A stretch of DNA of 64,000 nt from Effusibacillus consociatus (GCF_042652925.1 NZ_JBHSHC010000006.1:1-64000); one strand, 5' to 3'; positions 15,595-24,614 are shown, counted from the first letter of the stretch. Translations and numbers: made by a program. The notes: generated by a model not told the origin, from the letters alone.

Positions 15595-17130
15595 CTAGCC
15601 GGATAATTTCCCGTTTATTCGATACGCCCAATCCCTAATTGAATCGCTTTGATAATGCTTAACCTTTTCGATATTGAAGCCGTTGCATTGGTTTAAAATG
15701 TTCTGATCCCAGTGGCCGCCTTTTTGAACAAGCCCTTCAAGGAGCAACTTAATGTCACGCTCAACCGTCTTTAGTGAAGTCTGCTGGGTTGGGTGGAGGA
15801 TCAATGTCGAAATGGACCAATCATCCGGCCTGGCTACTTCGATAACAAACTTAGTCGTGATACCATTATCCGCCTGTACGATCGCGCATGTTCGTCGGGA
15901 GCCGTTTGGACACACAGAAAATCTTTTGCCGGGAGGTACCCTGAGCACAGACATCCGGATATGACCGGGAAAGATATGCTTCAAGATTTGAATCATCTCG
16001 AAAAAAGATTCAAGACCGATGGCCTCTGTGACTGGTATGGTTTCAAGCGTCTGAAAATCGATAGGAGGCGTATCGCCGCCGACCATCGAATCCTGTGTGC
16101 TTACTTCCTCTAGTCCTCCTGAGTTCTTCCCGCCTCTCCCGGAGGTGACGATCACGTCATTGCCGGTATGGGAATGCCTAACATCCTCCCGACGAGCAGT
16201 AACCCTCGGAAAATTGGAGAATCGCATAAACGTAGGAGGGGTCTCCAATACATCTTGCCTCGCGTTTTCCCTGGCATTTTCGCTTTGATCATTCAATATG
16301 TAGTCTTTATTTTCGGATCCGGACGTAACTCGAACTTGTTTATCTCCTGAAATCGACTCACGACGTTTCTTCGATGGGTGCCAAAAGACGATTTCTTCCG
16401 CCGGATGCTTAAAACCGCCAATACCGAGAATTTCTTTCACCAAGAAGTAGTTATTGAATTGTTCTCCTCGAACGTGAAACTCAAGAGGACCAACAGCCGG
16501 GAGCTCAACGCTAAGCGGAATTCCCTTCTTCATCCTAGCGCTCGGATTTTGAGGCGAGTCCTTGATCACTTGATTGAACATCAATTGATAAACGGAATCC
16601 CACATGGTACGAATAGCGGGATCAATGTAAATCCAGGATAGGTGACGTGCGTTACTTTCGCTTGCCAATTTGGCCGGTACACGAAAACTCAAATCAAAAT
16701 ACAGAGTTGTTCCTCTCATATCGCTGTTATCGACCAACATTTCCAGACCGTGCGGCTGCATCAAATAATACGCCAAATACCTGGAGTTAATAAAGATGGC
16801 TCTAATGAATTCGAACACTGGAAAGCAATAAATCATCCCGTCAAACTGAAACTGAATAATTTTTTGAAGCCCTAGCTCCGGATTTTGACGGAAGTCAATC
16901 AAGCGCTTGGGCAATTTAAACCCATTGCTAATCAGACCTTGATCCAAGCTGCTTATCGTTACTCTATGTACAATACCTTCCAATGGCTTGACTTGATCAA
17001 ATACTCCGTTGGTGTAGATTTGTCCCATGCGCAAATAGGGTACTGTTCCCCATGGGTAGGATATAACTTTTAAGTCCCCGGTTTCCGTCCGAAATGCGAC
17101 TCGAACCCTCCAATTCCCTTTGTAGTCCAT
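15595..17130 (-). CDS. tnsE: Tn7-like transposition protein TnsE
   Basis: A 511-residue protein at the fifth position of the tns operon, close to the 538 residues of Tn7 TnsE. Family-like features are the central FHVRGEQFNNYFLVKEILGIGG block (about 217-238; Tn7 TnsE has a similar HVKG...YLVEEIVG stretch), the disordered Ser/Arg-rich linker with MRFSNFPRVTARR, and a C-terminal domain with FFEMIQILKH and a nucleotide-like FVIEVARPDD segment. In Tn7, TnsE binds DNA ends and the sliding clamp to direct insertion into replicating and conjugating DNA. Sequence similarity across the family is low, so position and length carry much of the call. The gene starts 65 bp after tnsD. Confidence 0.8.
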   Translation of the reverse strand: MDYKGNWRVRVAFRTETGDLKVISYPWGTVPYLRMGQIYTNGVFDQVKPLEGIVHRVTISSLDQGLISNGFKLPKRLIDFRQNPELGLQKIIQFQFDGMIYCFPVFEFIRAIFINSRYLAYYLMQPHGLEMLVDNSDMRGTTLYFDLSFRVPAKLASESNARHLSWIYIDPAIRTMWDSVYQLMFNQVIKDSPQNPSARMKKGIPLSVELPAVGPLEFHVRGEQFNNYFLVKEILGIGGFKHPAEEIVFWHPSKKRRESISGDKQVRVTSGSENKDYILNDQSENARENARQDVLETPPTFMRFSNFPRVTARREDVRHSHTGNDVIVTSGRGGKNSGGLEEVSTQDSMVGGDTPPIDFQTLETIPVTEAIGLESFFEMIQILKHIFPGHIRMSVLRVPPGKRFSVCPNGSRRTCAIVQADNGITTKFVIEVARPDDWSISTLILHPTQQTSLKTVERDIKLLLEGLVQKGGHWDQNILNQCNGFNIEKVKHYQSDSIRDWAYRINGKLSG

Positions 17131-17195
17131 GAAAGGGGACCCGAACCAAAATAACTCAACTTCCTGATTCTCCGGAAACGGTCAGGTACGCAGTA

Positions 17196-18965
17196 TCAAT
17201 GCAGCCATAATGGAGTCACCTCAGCAGATGCAATTCGATTCATTACAGCCCCTTGTCCAATACAACGAGCGATTTCATCCGATACCTCTTGGGCATATCC
17301 TGGTCGCAGTCCGGCTTTTTTCACAAGTTTCCACCGTTTTATGGGCCATTCGCCGGCCATTTGCTCAGCAGCCCATCGAACTCTCCTAATTTGAAATTGG
17401 GATGTAGACTCAAGGTAATCAGATAAAATTTTCGTCGTTACAGGGAGCTTTTGTTTTTGCTTTTCTAGCAAACTCAGTTTCCCGACTCGTTTGCCTATCG
17501 CTGCAATCGTAATTCTGACAGGTTTATTTTCGCGATCAGATAATATCCTTCTACATGCTTCCTCGACAATCCAACTTAGCTCCATGTCACGTTTTCCCCA
17601 GTCGACTCGTGTATTTTTAGATCCCTTGGACCGGACAGGTTTGGAAGATGTTCTTGGTCTCTTAAATAATGCAGGTTCCAAGTTGCGAGTTGTCACGGTA
17701 CCTTTGGCGTACTTAATGACTGTATCCGTATCAACTCCCAATAACGCTGCCATGGAACGATAGGAAATGCCCTCTCGCAAATGTACCTGAAGCTTATCCA
17801 TCCAAACAGGACCAAACGATTTTATACGCCCTCTGCGGTATTTATCGTTTTCGGATTGATCCGGTCCTCGTCTTGAATAGGCGAAGCCGCATTCACAAGT
17901 AAAGGTTCCTACAGGCCGACCGGTATCTGTACAACGCGTAATCCGGAGGTCCGTTATTATTGAGGTTCGATAATGTTCCGCTGCTTTGTTCAGACATGGC
18001 CATGGCCCTCTGCCGAAGGGTGCGTCATCCACCTCGGATTGTTCTAAAAATCCATTGAATGACCCGTACAAAAAACGGATCAGCAGCATCTGTCGCAGCG
18101 GATGAATCGCCCGCCGGGCGGGCCTTGTCGCCAGATTCAACCATGTGTAGTCTTTACCGTATGGAAGGCTGCCCAGCATCTCCAGCAGTTCTTTCCCATA
18201 GCAAATGACGAACTGTTCCTCAAGTTTTTGCTGGCGAATACGCCCGCCTGCTGTTACATACCCTTGCTTCCGTAAGCGTTGAAGAAATATGTTCCTGGAT
18301 TCATAAAGAACTGGCATATCGTTGGTTTTCATTAATGCCTGAATGTCTCTAGCGATGTCTGAAAGCTGATCGATTGTTTTACCCGACAAGTTCGCGACAA
18401 TCGGTACAGAGCCGAACATCTTCTTTGAAATTGGGAGAACGGTCAACCCATATCTGTCTGAAACCGGATACGTAATTCGATGCAGAACATCCCGATGAAC
18501 CGGACAAACCCATACTCCCGGAAGCTGGTGAATGCGGTGCCAATACGGCTCCCCATATTGGTTTATATCTTCTTCATAGCATTGAGAACAGAACCGCAAA
18601 TCACTGTTCCTATCCACAGTACTGGCGGTAATCCCAACAAGTGCATGTATCCCCGAACCATCCGGCCCTTTCATGAGTTGCTTTAAACGATTGGCGCGAT
18701 CCTTGGGCAAGAACGGAGCATAAAACGGATAACAAGTGTGGTCTTTCATCCAATCATCGGCTGTCATTCCATGCAGCATACTTCTGCGCGAAAATGTCTC
18801 GATATGACTTGGCAGGTCAATTGTAGGAATAATGTTCTCCGTGCCAAATAATTCTTTATATGACCACTTGGGGGTTGTGTTATTCGCTCTCAGGTGATAA
18901 CGAGAAATCACGCTATATAAAAGCTCATCAGGATACGGAACAGGGATTGCATATCGTTCATTCAT
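17196..18965 (-). CDS. tnsD: Tn7-like target selector TnsD (TniQ family)
   Basis: A 589-residue TniQ-family protein. The N-terminal TniQ domain starts VPYPDELLYSVISRYHLR; a zinc finger follows with CSQCYEED (about residue 148) and GVWVCPVHRDVL. The C-terminal half has further Cys pairs (CTDTGRPVGTFTCECGF) and helix-turn-helix segments (REGISYRSMAALLGVDTDTVIKYAKG), as expected for the DNA-recognition part of TnsD. In Tn7, TnsD binds the end of glmS and recruits TnsC; the insertion point of this element 20 bp beyond glmS fits that use. It starts 12 bp after tnsC. Confidence 0.92.
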   Translation of the reverse strand: MNERYAIPVPYPDELLYSVISRYHLRANNTTPKWSYKELFGTENIIPTIDLPSHIETFSRRSMLHGMTADDWMKDHTCYPFYAPFLPKDRANRLKQLMKGPDGSGIHALVGITASTVDRNSDLRFCSQCYEEDINQYGEPYWHRIHQLPGVWVCPVHRDVLHRITYPVSDRYGLTVLPISKKMFGSVPIVANLSGKTIDQLSDIARDIQALMKTNDMPVLYESRNIFLQRLRKQGYVTAGGRIRQQKLEEQFVICYGKELLEMLGSLPYGKDYTWLNLATRPARRAIHPLRQMLLIRFLYGSFNGFLEQSEVDDAPFGRGPWPCLNKAAEHYRTSIITDLRITRCTDTGRPVGTFTCECGFAYSRRGPDQSENDKYRRGRIKSFGPVWMDKLQVHLREGISYRSMAALLGVDTDTVIKYAKGTVTTRNLEPALFKRPRTSSKPVRSKGSKNTRVDWGKRDMELSWIVEEACRRILSDRENKPVRITIAAIGKRVGKLSLLEKQKQKLPVTTKILSDYLESTSQFQIRRVRWAAEQMAGEWPIKRWKLVKKAGLRPGYAQEVSDEIARCIGQGAVMNRIASAEVTPLWLH

Positions 18966-18977
18966 GGGTTCAATGCC

Positions 18978-20648
18978 TCATCCAAGGAACTCCAAAGGAT
19001 TTTTAATATATCCGGCTGCTTTCAGCGCCTCGTAAGCGGACAACTTCTTCTTTCTTCCTTGTGAAACGATTAATCTCAAATCGTTAGGCTCAGTCAGAAT
19101 CACTTTTGAATTGCTTCTTCCGCGTTGCTTTGTGGAAGCACTTGATGGAACAGGCTGTGTATGTAAAGCCAGCTTTAAGGCCTCTTTATGCAGATCTACA
19201 CGATCCAGTTCGTTCAAGTGCGCCTTTACAACCTGCTCGGCTGATCGCTTCGCTGACTGGCGATCAATTCCCGCCTCAACAAGCCATGCGCAGACTTCGT
19301 TCACGGTTTGTTCCACAACGTCGTAACCGAGTTCATTCCGAATCAATTCCAATCGTTCCGCTTGCCGCTGTTCAGCTTCAATCCGATCCAGATAATCGTC
19401 AATGGACACACTGGAATAAATGTCGGCGAAATTCTGAATTTGCCTCTTCTTGCCGGATCGTAATGCTTCGAGAGCAGGCCGAATTAATGTCAGCCGATCC
19501 TTTGCAACGGAACGAATCAATTCCGGAGTAATTTGCTCCATTTCTTTATCCAATGCTCTCCATTGGGTCAGCATGAACAGTTTAATCGCAATGTCGGAAA
19601 TGCCTTGGGATTCGTCGTACATGATATCAATGAACTCCTGATTCAGTTCAGCCTTTTTGTCTGTCCACTGATATTTCCACAAACCTTGCAGCAGCCACGT
19701 CCATTCCTCATCTTTCTTAAAATGGTGCCACGCAGCGTCCCCTTGGCCGCTGTTGCGCCGCGCGTTTCGAAATTCACCATTTAATGCGGGGAGCGCCTTA
19801 TATGTTCCGACAAGTATGACTGGCAACCCGATAGTGTTGACCAATTGAACGAAGAAGTTCAGCATTTGAGCTGCGCGATCGTCCTTGGCTTCTTGAAGGT
19901 TTTGGATTTCATCAATCACAAGAACCCCCAGACAATGCACTGCAGCCGCCTGCGCCATGAGCGGCAACAATTCATCCGGATTTTTCGTGACATTCTTTTT
20001 GTAGTACTTTGTCCCAACGAGACTATCGACCGCAAGCAAAAAATTTAGGCAGAGCCCTCTGATGGAACCGTCATGCGGGCAATCCATCTTTAACCACACA
20101 ATTTGGTAGGGGGCGGGCATATCTTTGCCTTGGTATTTCCGATGCAAAATCACTTGCGGATACATTTGTAAAATTCGAAGCAAGCTGCTGGACTTCCCGA
20201 TTCCCGAAATACCAACTAAAGCAAACCCGGCTGATGTGGGTGTATTCACTGGATATCCGCTTGTATTCCCCTTCATGATGAGCTCATATGCGTCCTTACG
20301 GGCTCGGAAAGCATAATTCGGGGTAAGCGGATTTCGGCCGACATAACCGTCTCTAATCAGTCGGGAAATGCTTTGCTCCAGCTCCAAATGTCGAGATAAT
20401 GGTTGAAAGAAATCGCGAGAAATCCGTTGTACGCAATGTAACCGAAGATGAACGGGCAACTCTCGTTCAGAAGCATGAAACTTCGGTCTCGAAGCTAATT
20501 TCTGTACAACGGTTTTCTCGTCCCATATCGGCGGCAGTGCCTCAAGCAAGGGATTGTTGCGGTAATCCTCGATTAACGGATCCTGATAGTCTGCTTCAAC
20601 AAATGTACCGCGGCTGAAATGAAATAAGGGGACATCAAATTCACTCAT
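18978..20648 (-). CDS. tnsC: Tn7-like AAA+ regulator TnsC
   Basis: A 556-residue AAA+ ATPase with Walker A GISGIGKS (146-153), Walker B VLVIDE (242-247) followed by IQNLQEAK, and a sensor-1 region (PVILVGTYKAL). The N-terminal about 120 residues and C-terminal about 130 residues are extensions typical of TnsC, which contact TnsD/TniQ and TnsA/TnsB. TnsC links target selection to transposase activation and enforces target immunity. The start codon overlaps the tnsB stop (ATGA), so the two are translationally coupled. Confidence 0.94.
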   Translation of the reverse strand: MSEFDVPLFHFSRGTFVEADYQDPLIEDYRNNPLLEALPPIWDEKTVVQKLASRPKFHASERELPVHLRLHCVQRISRDFFQPLSRHLELEQSISRLIRDGYVGRNPLTPNYAFRARKDAYELIMKGNTSGYPVNTPTSAGFALVGISGIGKSSSLLRILQMYPQVILHRKYQGKDMPAPYQIVWLKMDCPHDGSIRGLCLNFLLAVDSLVGTKYYKKNVTKNPDELLPLMAQAAAVHCLGVLVIDEIQNLQEAKDDRAAQMLNFFVQLVNTIGLPVILVGTYKALPALNGEFRNARRNSGQGDAAWHHFKKDEEWTWLLQGLWKYQWTDKKAELNQEFIDIMYDESQGISDIAIKLFMLTQWRALDKEMEQITPELIRSVAKDRLTLIRPALEALRSGKKRQIQNFADIYSSVSIDDYLDRIEAEQRQAERLELIRNELGYDVVEQTVNEVCAWLVEAGIDRQSAKRSAEQVVKAHLNELDRVDLHKEALKLALHTQPVPSSASTKQRGRSNSKVILTEPNDLRLIVSQGRKKKLSAYEALKAAGYIKNPLEFLG

Positions 20649-22849
20649 TCCTCTTCACCATCTTCGATCATATAGGCTTTAATTTTGGACAGTTTGTCTG
20701 CCGGCGGAATATATGACGGTGCCTTTCTGTCATCACTGTCTTCTCTCCTCATTGGAATAACATTATTTGCTGGGATGTTTGGTACTTGAGGTTGATCGGA
20801 CAATTTAAAAGCTTCTCGTTCACGATTGAGCATTTTCTCGTTGGAGCGATGTTGTCTCGTTCCTTTTATTCGCTGGTTACTGCTTTCTTGATTTTGATTC
20901 ATCGCTTCATCAGTCTTTTTAGCCGCTTCTTCTACAATCGCCTTCGTATGAGCGTCCAGTTCGATTTTGGACAACATATTGTTGATCTCTTGATGGCGAC
21001 CTTGATACTTTTCAATCTCGAGCAAATCTTCTACTTCTTCGAATCGTTTGTTCATATAACGTTCTTCCCGTTCAAGCAAAGTACATGGTTCAAATCGGTG
21101 GCCTTCATCCAACCACAAATAAATTTCGTCGGTGGAACGGGGATCGTAGCATACTTGAACACGCCACGTTTTGCCTGCCCTTGCTTTTACAAACCACTGT
21201 TCGCGCAATGCCAAGTCACAACCGTAATGCATGCCTTTGAACTGCATTCCAGCCGCTGTGACGGTCGCTTCCCCGTGATACATTAGGTTTAGCTTGACAA
21301 TGTGTTCCGGCTGCTTCTTGAGCCGTCCGTTTCGATTAATGATGCCCCACTGCCACAGTTCGCGTGGAATAGGGAGAATATCATCGGCGATCATAAACTC
21401 ATTCCGGTCGTACCATTGCATGTGGTGATGATTGTTATGATAAAGCACATTGCGAATCATAATCTGGGTAAACTCCCGAAGCGTTAATTTTGCATCCAGA
21501 CGGTAATCTCGTTCACCTCGCTCCCGTTGACGCTCTTTGATTGCTCCCGGTATAAACCGAATACTCCGAAGATTGATTAATCGGAATTGCTGCTCAACAA
21601 TGCCCTTCCAATCTGCCCGGTATGGGGAAGCGTTCTCCACATCTACACCCAAAACATCAATAAGATGGCTTGGCTTATGCCCTTCCAGCTCCCCGCGGTC
21701 AGCTGTCAACTTTTGAGGCAAGTGACTGCAAATCCACTCCTCCGGTTCAATATCGATGCCATATTGAGCACAAAATCTCACTTTATCCATTGTCGTATTG
21801 GCCAGAGCCATCATCGCTCCGACCCAGCTCGGTCCTTCGAGCCCGATGTATAATCCAACGATGTAACGGCTGAATACATCGATTACGATGTAAATAATCG
21901 GTCTTCCGATAATCCAATCCCGACGATATTCACTAACCAGGAAGACATCCGCTACAGTCGCATCGATTTGGAATCTGGAACCTGGACCGAAGCTTTCATG
22001 AGTGGAACTGCCAAGAATCGGCCTGTACTTGAGCGCATATTGTTTCTTTCCAAGCCGGCTTCTTAAGGAATCTTCCAAGTCCAATTCTTTCTTGAACCAA
22101 TAACGATACTGTCCGAACGTCGGCAATTTATCCGGTGGAGGAAGAATGGGGACGAGTGCTTTCCCGTCTTGTCGAAAGCCCGTGGCAAAAAACTTTTCAA
22201 GCGTTTTTTGGTAGGCATGTTTGAGAGGGGCTTTCTCCTTGTTGTTGTAAAATAGCCGAATGCCCGAACGAAGCAATTGTTTCGTTTCTTCGTCAATATT
22301 GATGCCTGTCGGTCCATCCTCGAACTTTCTGGGACGGCCGCGTTTTGCTTTTCCGGGAGCTCGATCAGTCCCATAATCTCCACAATTGTAATAATGGGGG
22401 AGAAGAGCATTTTTCAACTTTCCGCCTTGCCAGAATCTCCGCAAATAACGATAGATTGTACTTTTATGAAGTCCTGTCTTTTCTTGAACTTCTCGTACAC
22501 GTACTCCTCGCCATTTTTTATCAAAACAGTCTGGTTCATCTGACACGACATCTTTAATCGCATCCCATGCTTTATCACGGAGGAGCAGATGTTCATGATC
22601 AATGAATTGCTCCAGTAACGGAATGTTTGAGTTGATCCAGTCAATGGGCTTACATAGATTAGCCTCTATGCCAGCAATGAACTCCGTATATGTTTTCATG
22701 ACCGGAAACGCCTTATCGTCCTCGAGCGCGATGCTGAATACCACATCATTTGCCTGGGAAATCCACAGGATTCGCTCTACAGCACGATCATCTGTTTCGG
22801 ATGAAATCCATTCTATCACCTGATTTTCAAAGATAGATCTTGATGGCAT
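20645..22849 (-). CDS. tnsB: Tn7-like DDE transposase TnsB
   Basis: A 734-residue rve-superfamily transposase, close to Tn7 TnsB (702). An N-terminal region with a winged-helix (VREVQEKTGLHKSTIYRYLRRF, about 118-139) binds the ends. The catalytic triad is Asp296 (QIDATVAD), Asp384 (TADRGEL) and Glu419 (GIVEQQF); the intervals of 88 and 35 residues equal those of Tn7 TnsB. A Mu-type C-terminal beta-barrel follows (about 535-600; GMHYGCDLALREQWF), then a charged tail that in Tn7 contacts TnsC. TnsB cuts and joins the 3' ends. The proposed binding sites are the TTAGAC-containing repeats at both termini. Confidence 0.95.
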   Translation of the reverse strand: MPSRSIFENQVIEWISSETDDRAVERILWISQANDVVFSIALEDDKAFPVMKTYTEFIAGIEANLCKPIDWINSNIPLLEQFIDHEHLLLRDKAWDAIKDVVSDEPDCFDKKWRGVRVREVQEKTGLHKSTIYRYLRRFWQGGKLKNALLPHYYNCGDYGTDRAPGKAKRGRPRKFEDGPTGINIDEETKQLLRSGIRLFYNNKEKAPLKHAYQKTLEKFFATGFRQDGKALVPILPPPDKLPTFGQYRYWFKKELDLEDSLRSRLGKKQYALKYRPILGSSTHESFGPGSRFQIDATVADVFLVSEYRRDWIIGRPIIYIVIDVFSRYIVGLYIGLEGPSWVGAMMALANTTMDKVRFCAQYGIDIEPEEWICSHLPQKLTADRGELEGHKPSHLIDVLGVDVENASPYRADWKGIVEQQFRLINLRSIRFIPGAIKERQRERGERDYRLDAKLTLREFTQIMIRNVLYHNNHHHMQWYDRNEFMIADDILPIPRELWQWGIINRNGRLKKQPEHIVKLNLMYHGEATVTAAGMQFKGMHYGCDLALREQWFVKARAGKTWRVQVCYDPRSTDEIYLWLDEGHRFEPCTLLEREERYMNKRFEEVEDLLEIEKYQGRHQEINNMLSKIELDAHTKAIVEEAAKKTDEAMNQNQESSNQRIKGTRQHRSNEKMLNREREAFKLSDQPQVPNIPANNVIPMRREDSDDRKAPSYIPPADKLSKIKAYMIEDGEEE

Positions 22850-22854
22850 TACGT

Positions 22855-23682
22855 TTATCCACCTTTCGCTTCAAGCCTTATATCCGAATGCTTCTCAGAG
22901 AAGTCCTTAGCCGGAAGAGTAGGCATGATTCGTTCGGTCATATCAACGGACCATATTTTACGTGCTATAAAATGGCGGAATAACGCAAGTGAAGTACCTG
23001 CATCAAGTCCTAACTGTTCGTCGCAGGCCAAGCATGCTCTCGATATGACTTCACCATTATGTAATCGAGCGGATAACATCTGTTGCAGGTTGCGAATCGT
23101 AAATATTCCAAGCGCCGGAACATCTTCATTGTGGAACTCTTTATGCACCCATTCGATATTTCGTATAAGTGCATCAGGCAGATCTGAATCGGTGATGATA
23201 CCCCAATCTACATGTCTGGAATCCCAGTAAATCCGCTCAATTTCAAATTTCGCTATAGTTCGTTCATTTTCCAATTCAGCGGATGGTTTCACTGTTCTGG
23301 CTAATGTTTTATCCTGATAAGTAATAAGAAAATCCGTGGTCATCACAATCGGTATGCCAGTTTTCGGATCTTTGGGATGCTCCACACCGATTTTTTCTGC
23401 TATCATCTGCGTTTCTTCTAACGGCAAAAGTGGAAATTGTTCACGAATATCCGATACATCGTCGCAATAATCCAGGAGGTAGAAATAATCACGCTCAATA
23501 TCCGACAAGAGTTGGTGTCTTCGACCGGTCGTCCATCCAACGCCGCGAGTAGCCCTGCCTTCTGAAGGAACGTCTTGAATGGTAAGCCAAGGAAGATAGT
23601 CCTTGCCGATTCCCTGTCCTCTGCCTTCTTTAATCATCCTTTCAATTTTTGCTTCTGTGAGTTGCCGTTTCCGCTTGGCCAC
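22855..23682 (-). CDS. tnsA: Tn7-like endonuclease TnsA
   Basis: A 275-residue protein, the length of Tn7 TnsA (273). The N-terminal restriction-enzyme-like catalytic domain has Glu63 (SDIERDYF), Asp117 (MTTDFLI) and Lys132 (ARTVKPS), corresponding to Glu63, Asp114 and Lys132 of Tn7 TnsA. The C-terminal TnsA domain (about 170-275) has the winged-helix that contacts TnsB and TnsC. TnsA makes the 5'-strand cuts so that transposition is cut-and-paste. The GTG start at 23682 follows GAGGTGATCC, which overlaps the stop of the preceding small gene. Confidence 0.95.
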   Translation of the reverse strand: MAKRKRQLTEAKIERMIKEGRGQGIGKDYLPWLTIQDVPSEGRATRGVGWTTGRRHQLLSDIERDYFYLLDYCDDVSDIREQFPLLPLEETQMIAEKIGVEHPKDPKTGIPIVMTTDFLITYQDKTLARTVKPSAELENERTIAKFEIERIYWDSRHVDWGIITDSDLPDALIRNIEWVHKEFHNEDVPALGIFTIRNLQQMLSARLHNGEVISRACLACDEQLGLDAGTSLALFRHFIARKIWSVDMTERIMPTLPAKDFSEKHSDIRLEAKGG

Positions 23683-23686
23683 TGGA

Positions 23687-24019
23687 TCACCTCAAATGCT
23701 TGTCCGGTAGACAGTTTCGTGTACTATCTGCAAGCTCTTTTCTCAACGCCATCAATCTTTGGAACTCTGAATAATACGCCCTGACTTTCTTTAAATCACA
23801 TGGCAAAAATTCAATCCGATAGCAGTTAATCTTTAAGCCATCCTCTATAATTATTACAATCTGCTCTTCATCTTGGGACTTAACCGCCACCGGCCAACCC
23901 CCAACTTGATGAGCCCGCTCAAACCATTTCTCATGAATGGCTAATGAACAGGAGTAGAGGCTCCCGTCAAACCAAATTCCATTTTGAGTCACGATTCCAA
24001 TACCCGACTTTTCTTTCAC
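23687..24019 (-). CDS. Small protein resembling a detached TnsB C-terminal beta-barrel
   Basis: A 110-residue protein between the XRE regulator and tnsA. Residues 10-60 align without gaps to residues near 530-585 of TnsB encoded in this same element: VT..G..F.G..Y.C.LA..E.WF..A followed by a W.V.V strand and an acidic (D/E)-G turn. This is the Mu-transposase C-terminal beta-barrel region, here without any catalytic domain. The last 35 residues are helical and basic. The GTG start at 24019 follows GGGGTG by 7 nt; a TTG at 24034 is less likely. The stop codon overlaps the tnsA ribosome-binding site, so the two are coupled. It might regulate tns expression or compete with TnsB; that is inference. 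Confidence 0.65.
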   Translation of the reverse strand: MKEKSGIGIVTQNGIWFDGSLYSCSLAIHEKWFERAHQVGGWPVAVKSQDEEQIVIIIEDGLKINCYRIEFLPCDLKKVRAYYSEFQRLMALRKELADSTRNCLPDKHLR

Positions 24020-24077
24020 TTGGTAACACCCCAATATGTTTTGGTGATATTACCATATTTACACTTTTCGGATTTTT

Positions 24078-24422
24078 TTAATCCGTTTTCGGATATTTAT
24101 TTTTTCTCATTTTGATTTCTATAATTTCGTAGAGCTCATTTTTTTCTTGAGCAGGGAGTGTACGAATACTGGTAAGCAGCTTTAACTCCTCATTTGATAC
24201 ATAGGTTGGAGTGGGAGAGAAAGATTCGTCATCTGAAAGCAGCCAATTAAGATCACATTGGAATGTGTTTTTAAGCGCAATGATCGTTTCACACGATGGC
24301 AAACAAACTCCACGTTCAATATCACTAAGCGTTCCTTGCGAAACGCCGATTTTCAGTGCAAATTCTTTCTGATTCAACTCATGCGATTTTCGGATAGTTC
24401 TGACTTTCTCGCCCAGATTCAA
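24078..24422 (-). CDS. XRE-family transcriptional regulator at the head of the tns operon
   Basis: A 114-residue protein with an N-terminal Cro/C1-type helix-turn-helix (residues 4-60: VRTIRKSHELNQKEFALKIG, VSQGTLSDIERG) and a short acidic C-terminal part that could mediate dimerisation. It starts with TTG after GGAG. It lies between the right transposon end and the tns genes on the same strand, 58 bp before the next gene, so it is the best candidate for a repressor of transposition. Its operator was not identified. A terminator-like hairpin lies directly in front of its ribosome-binding site. Confidence 0.88.
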   Translation of the reverse strand: MNLGEKVRTIRKSHELNQKEFALKIGVSQGTLSDIERGVCLPSCETIIALKNTFQCDLNWLLSDDESFSPTPTYVSNEELKLLTSIRTLPAQEKNELYEIIEIKMRKNKYPKTD

Positions 24423-24436
24423 ACCGGATCAACTCC

Positions 24437-24478
24437 AAAAAAAGAAAATAACCCCGCAAATATTCCATTTACGGGGTT
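24437..24478 (-). terminator. Terminator-like hairpin between glmS and the tns operon
   Basis: On the minus strand AACCCCG (24478-24472) pairs with CGGGGTT (24456-24450) over a 15-base loop, followed by ATTTTCTTTTTTT. It would stop transcripts entering from glmS. Because it lies only a few bases before the XRE ribosome-binding site, xre itself must be read through it or start within it, so attenuation is possible. Confidence 0.7.
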
Positions 24479-24525
24479 CAAGCTCTAGATGTCTGTTATT
24501 CGGAGTAAATGCTGAAGCACCCAGC

Positions 24526-24604
24526 AGTCTAATACTTTATTTACTCAGTCTAAAACTTTATTTTCACAGTCTAACACTTTATTTTTCAGTCTAATACTTT
24601 ATTT
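24526..24604. repeat. Right-end TnsB-type binding sites (four phased copies)
   Basis: AGTCTAAWACTTTATTT-type motifs start at 24526, 24547, 24568 and 24588, spaced 21, 21 and 20 bp, two helical turns each. This dense array is the mirror of the motif at the left end and matches the architecture of the Tn7 right end. Confidence 0.9.
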
Positions 24605-24614
24605 TCACCGAACA

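Larger units (their letters stand above)
4455..24614. mobile_element. Complete Tn7-like transposon (20,160 bp) in attTn7 downstream of glmS
   Basis: The element begins TGTTCGATGAAAATAAAGTATTAGAC and ends with the inverse of TGTTCGGTGAAAATAAAGTATTAGAC, and is flanked by ACAGC duplications. It carries tnsA, tnsB, tnsC, tnsD and tnsE homologues in the canonical order, reading away from the end nearest glmS. That end has four closely spaced TnsB-type sites; the distal end has three spread-out sites, the same asymmetry as Tn7 right and left ends. The insertion point is 20 bp beyond the glmS stop codon. The cargo is a Type I restriction system and Thoeris. All five Tns proteins keep their key residues, so the element may be active. 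Confidence 0.93.

Noticed and set aside
24526..24604. Four regularly spaced repeats considered as a CRISPR array
   Set aside because: The unit is 17 bp with 3-4 bp between copies, there are no spacers and no cas genes; the same motif at the other transposon end shows they are transposase-binding sites. The element also has tnsD and tnsE rather than Cas targeting genes.
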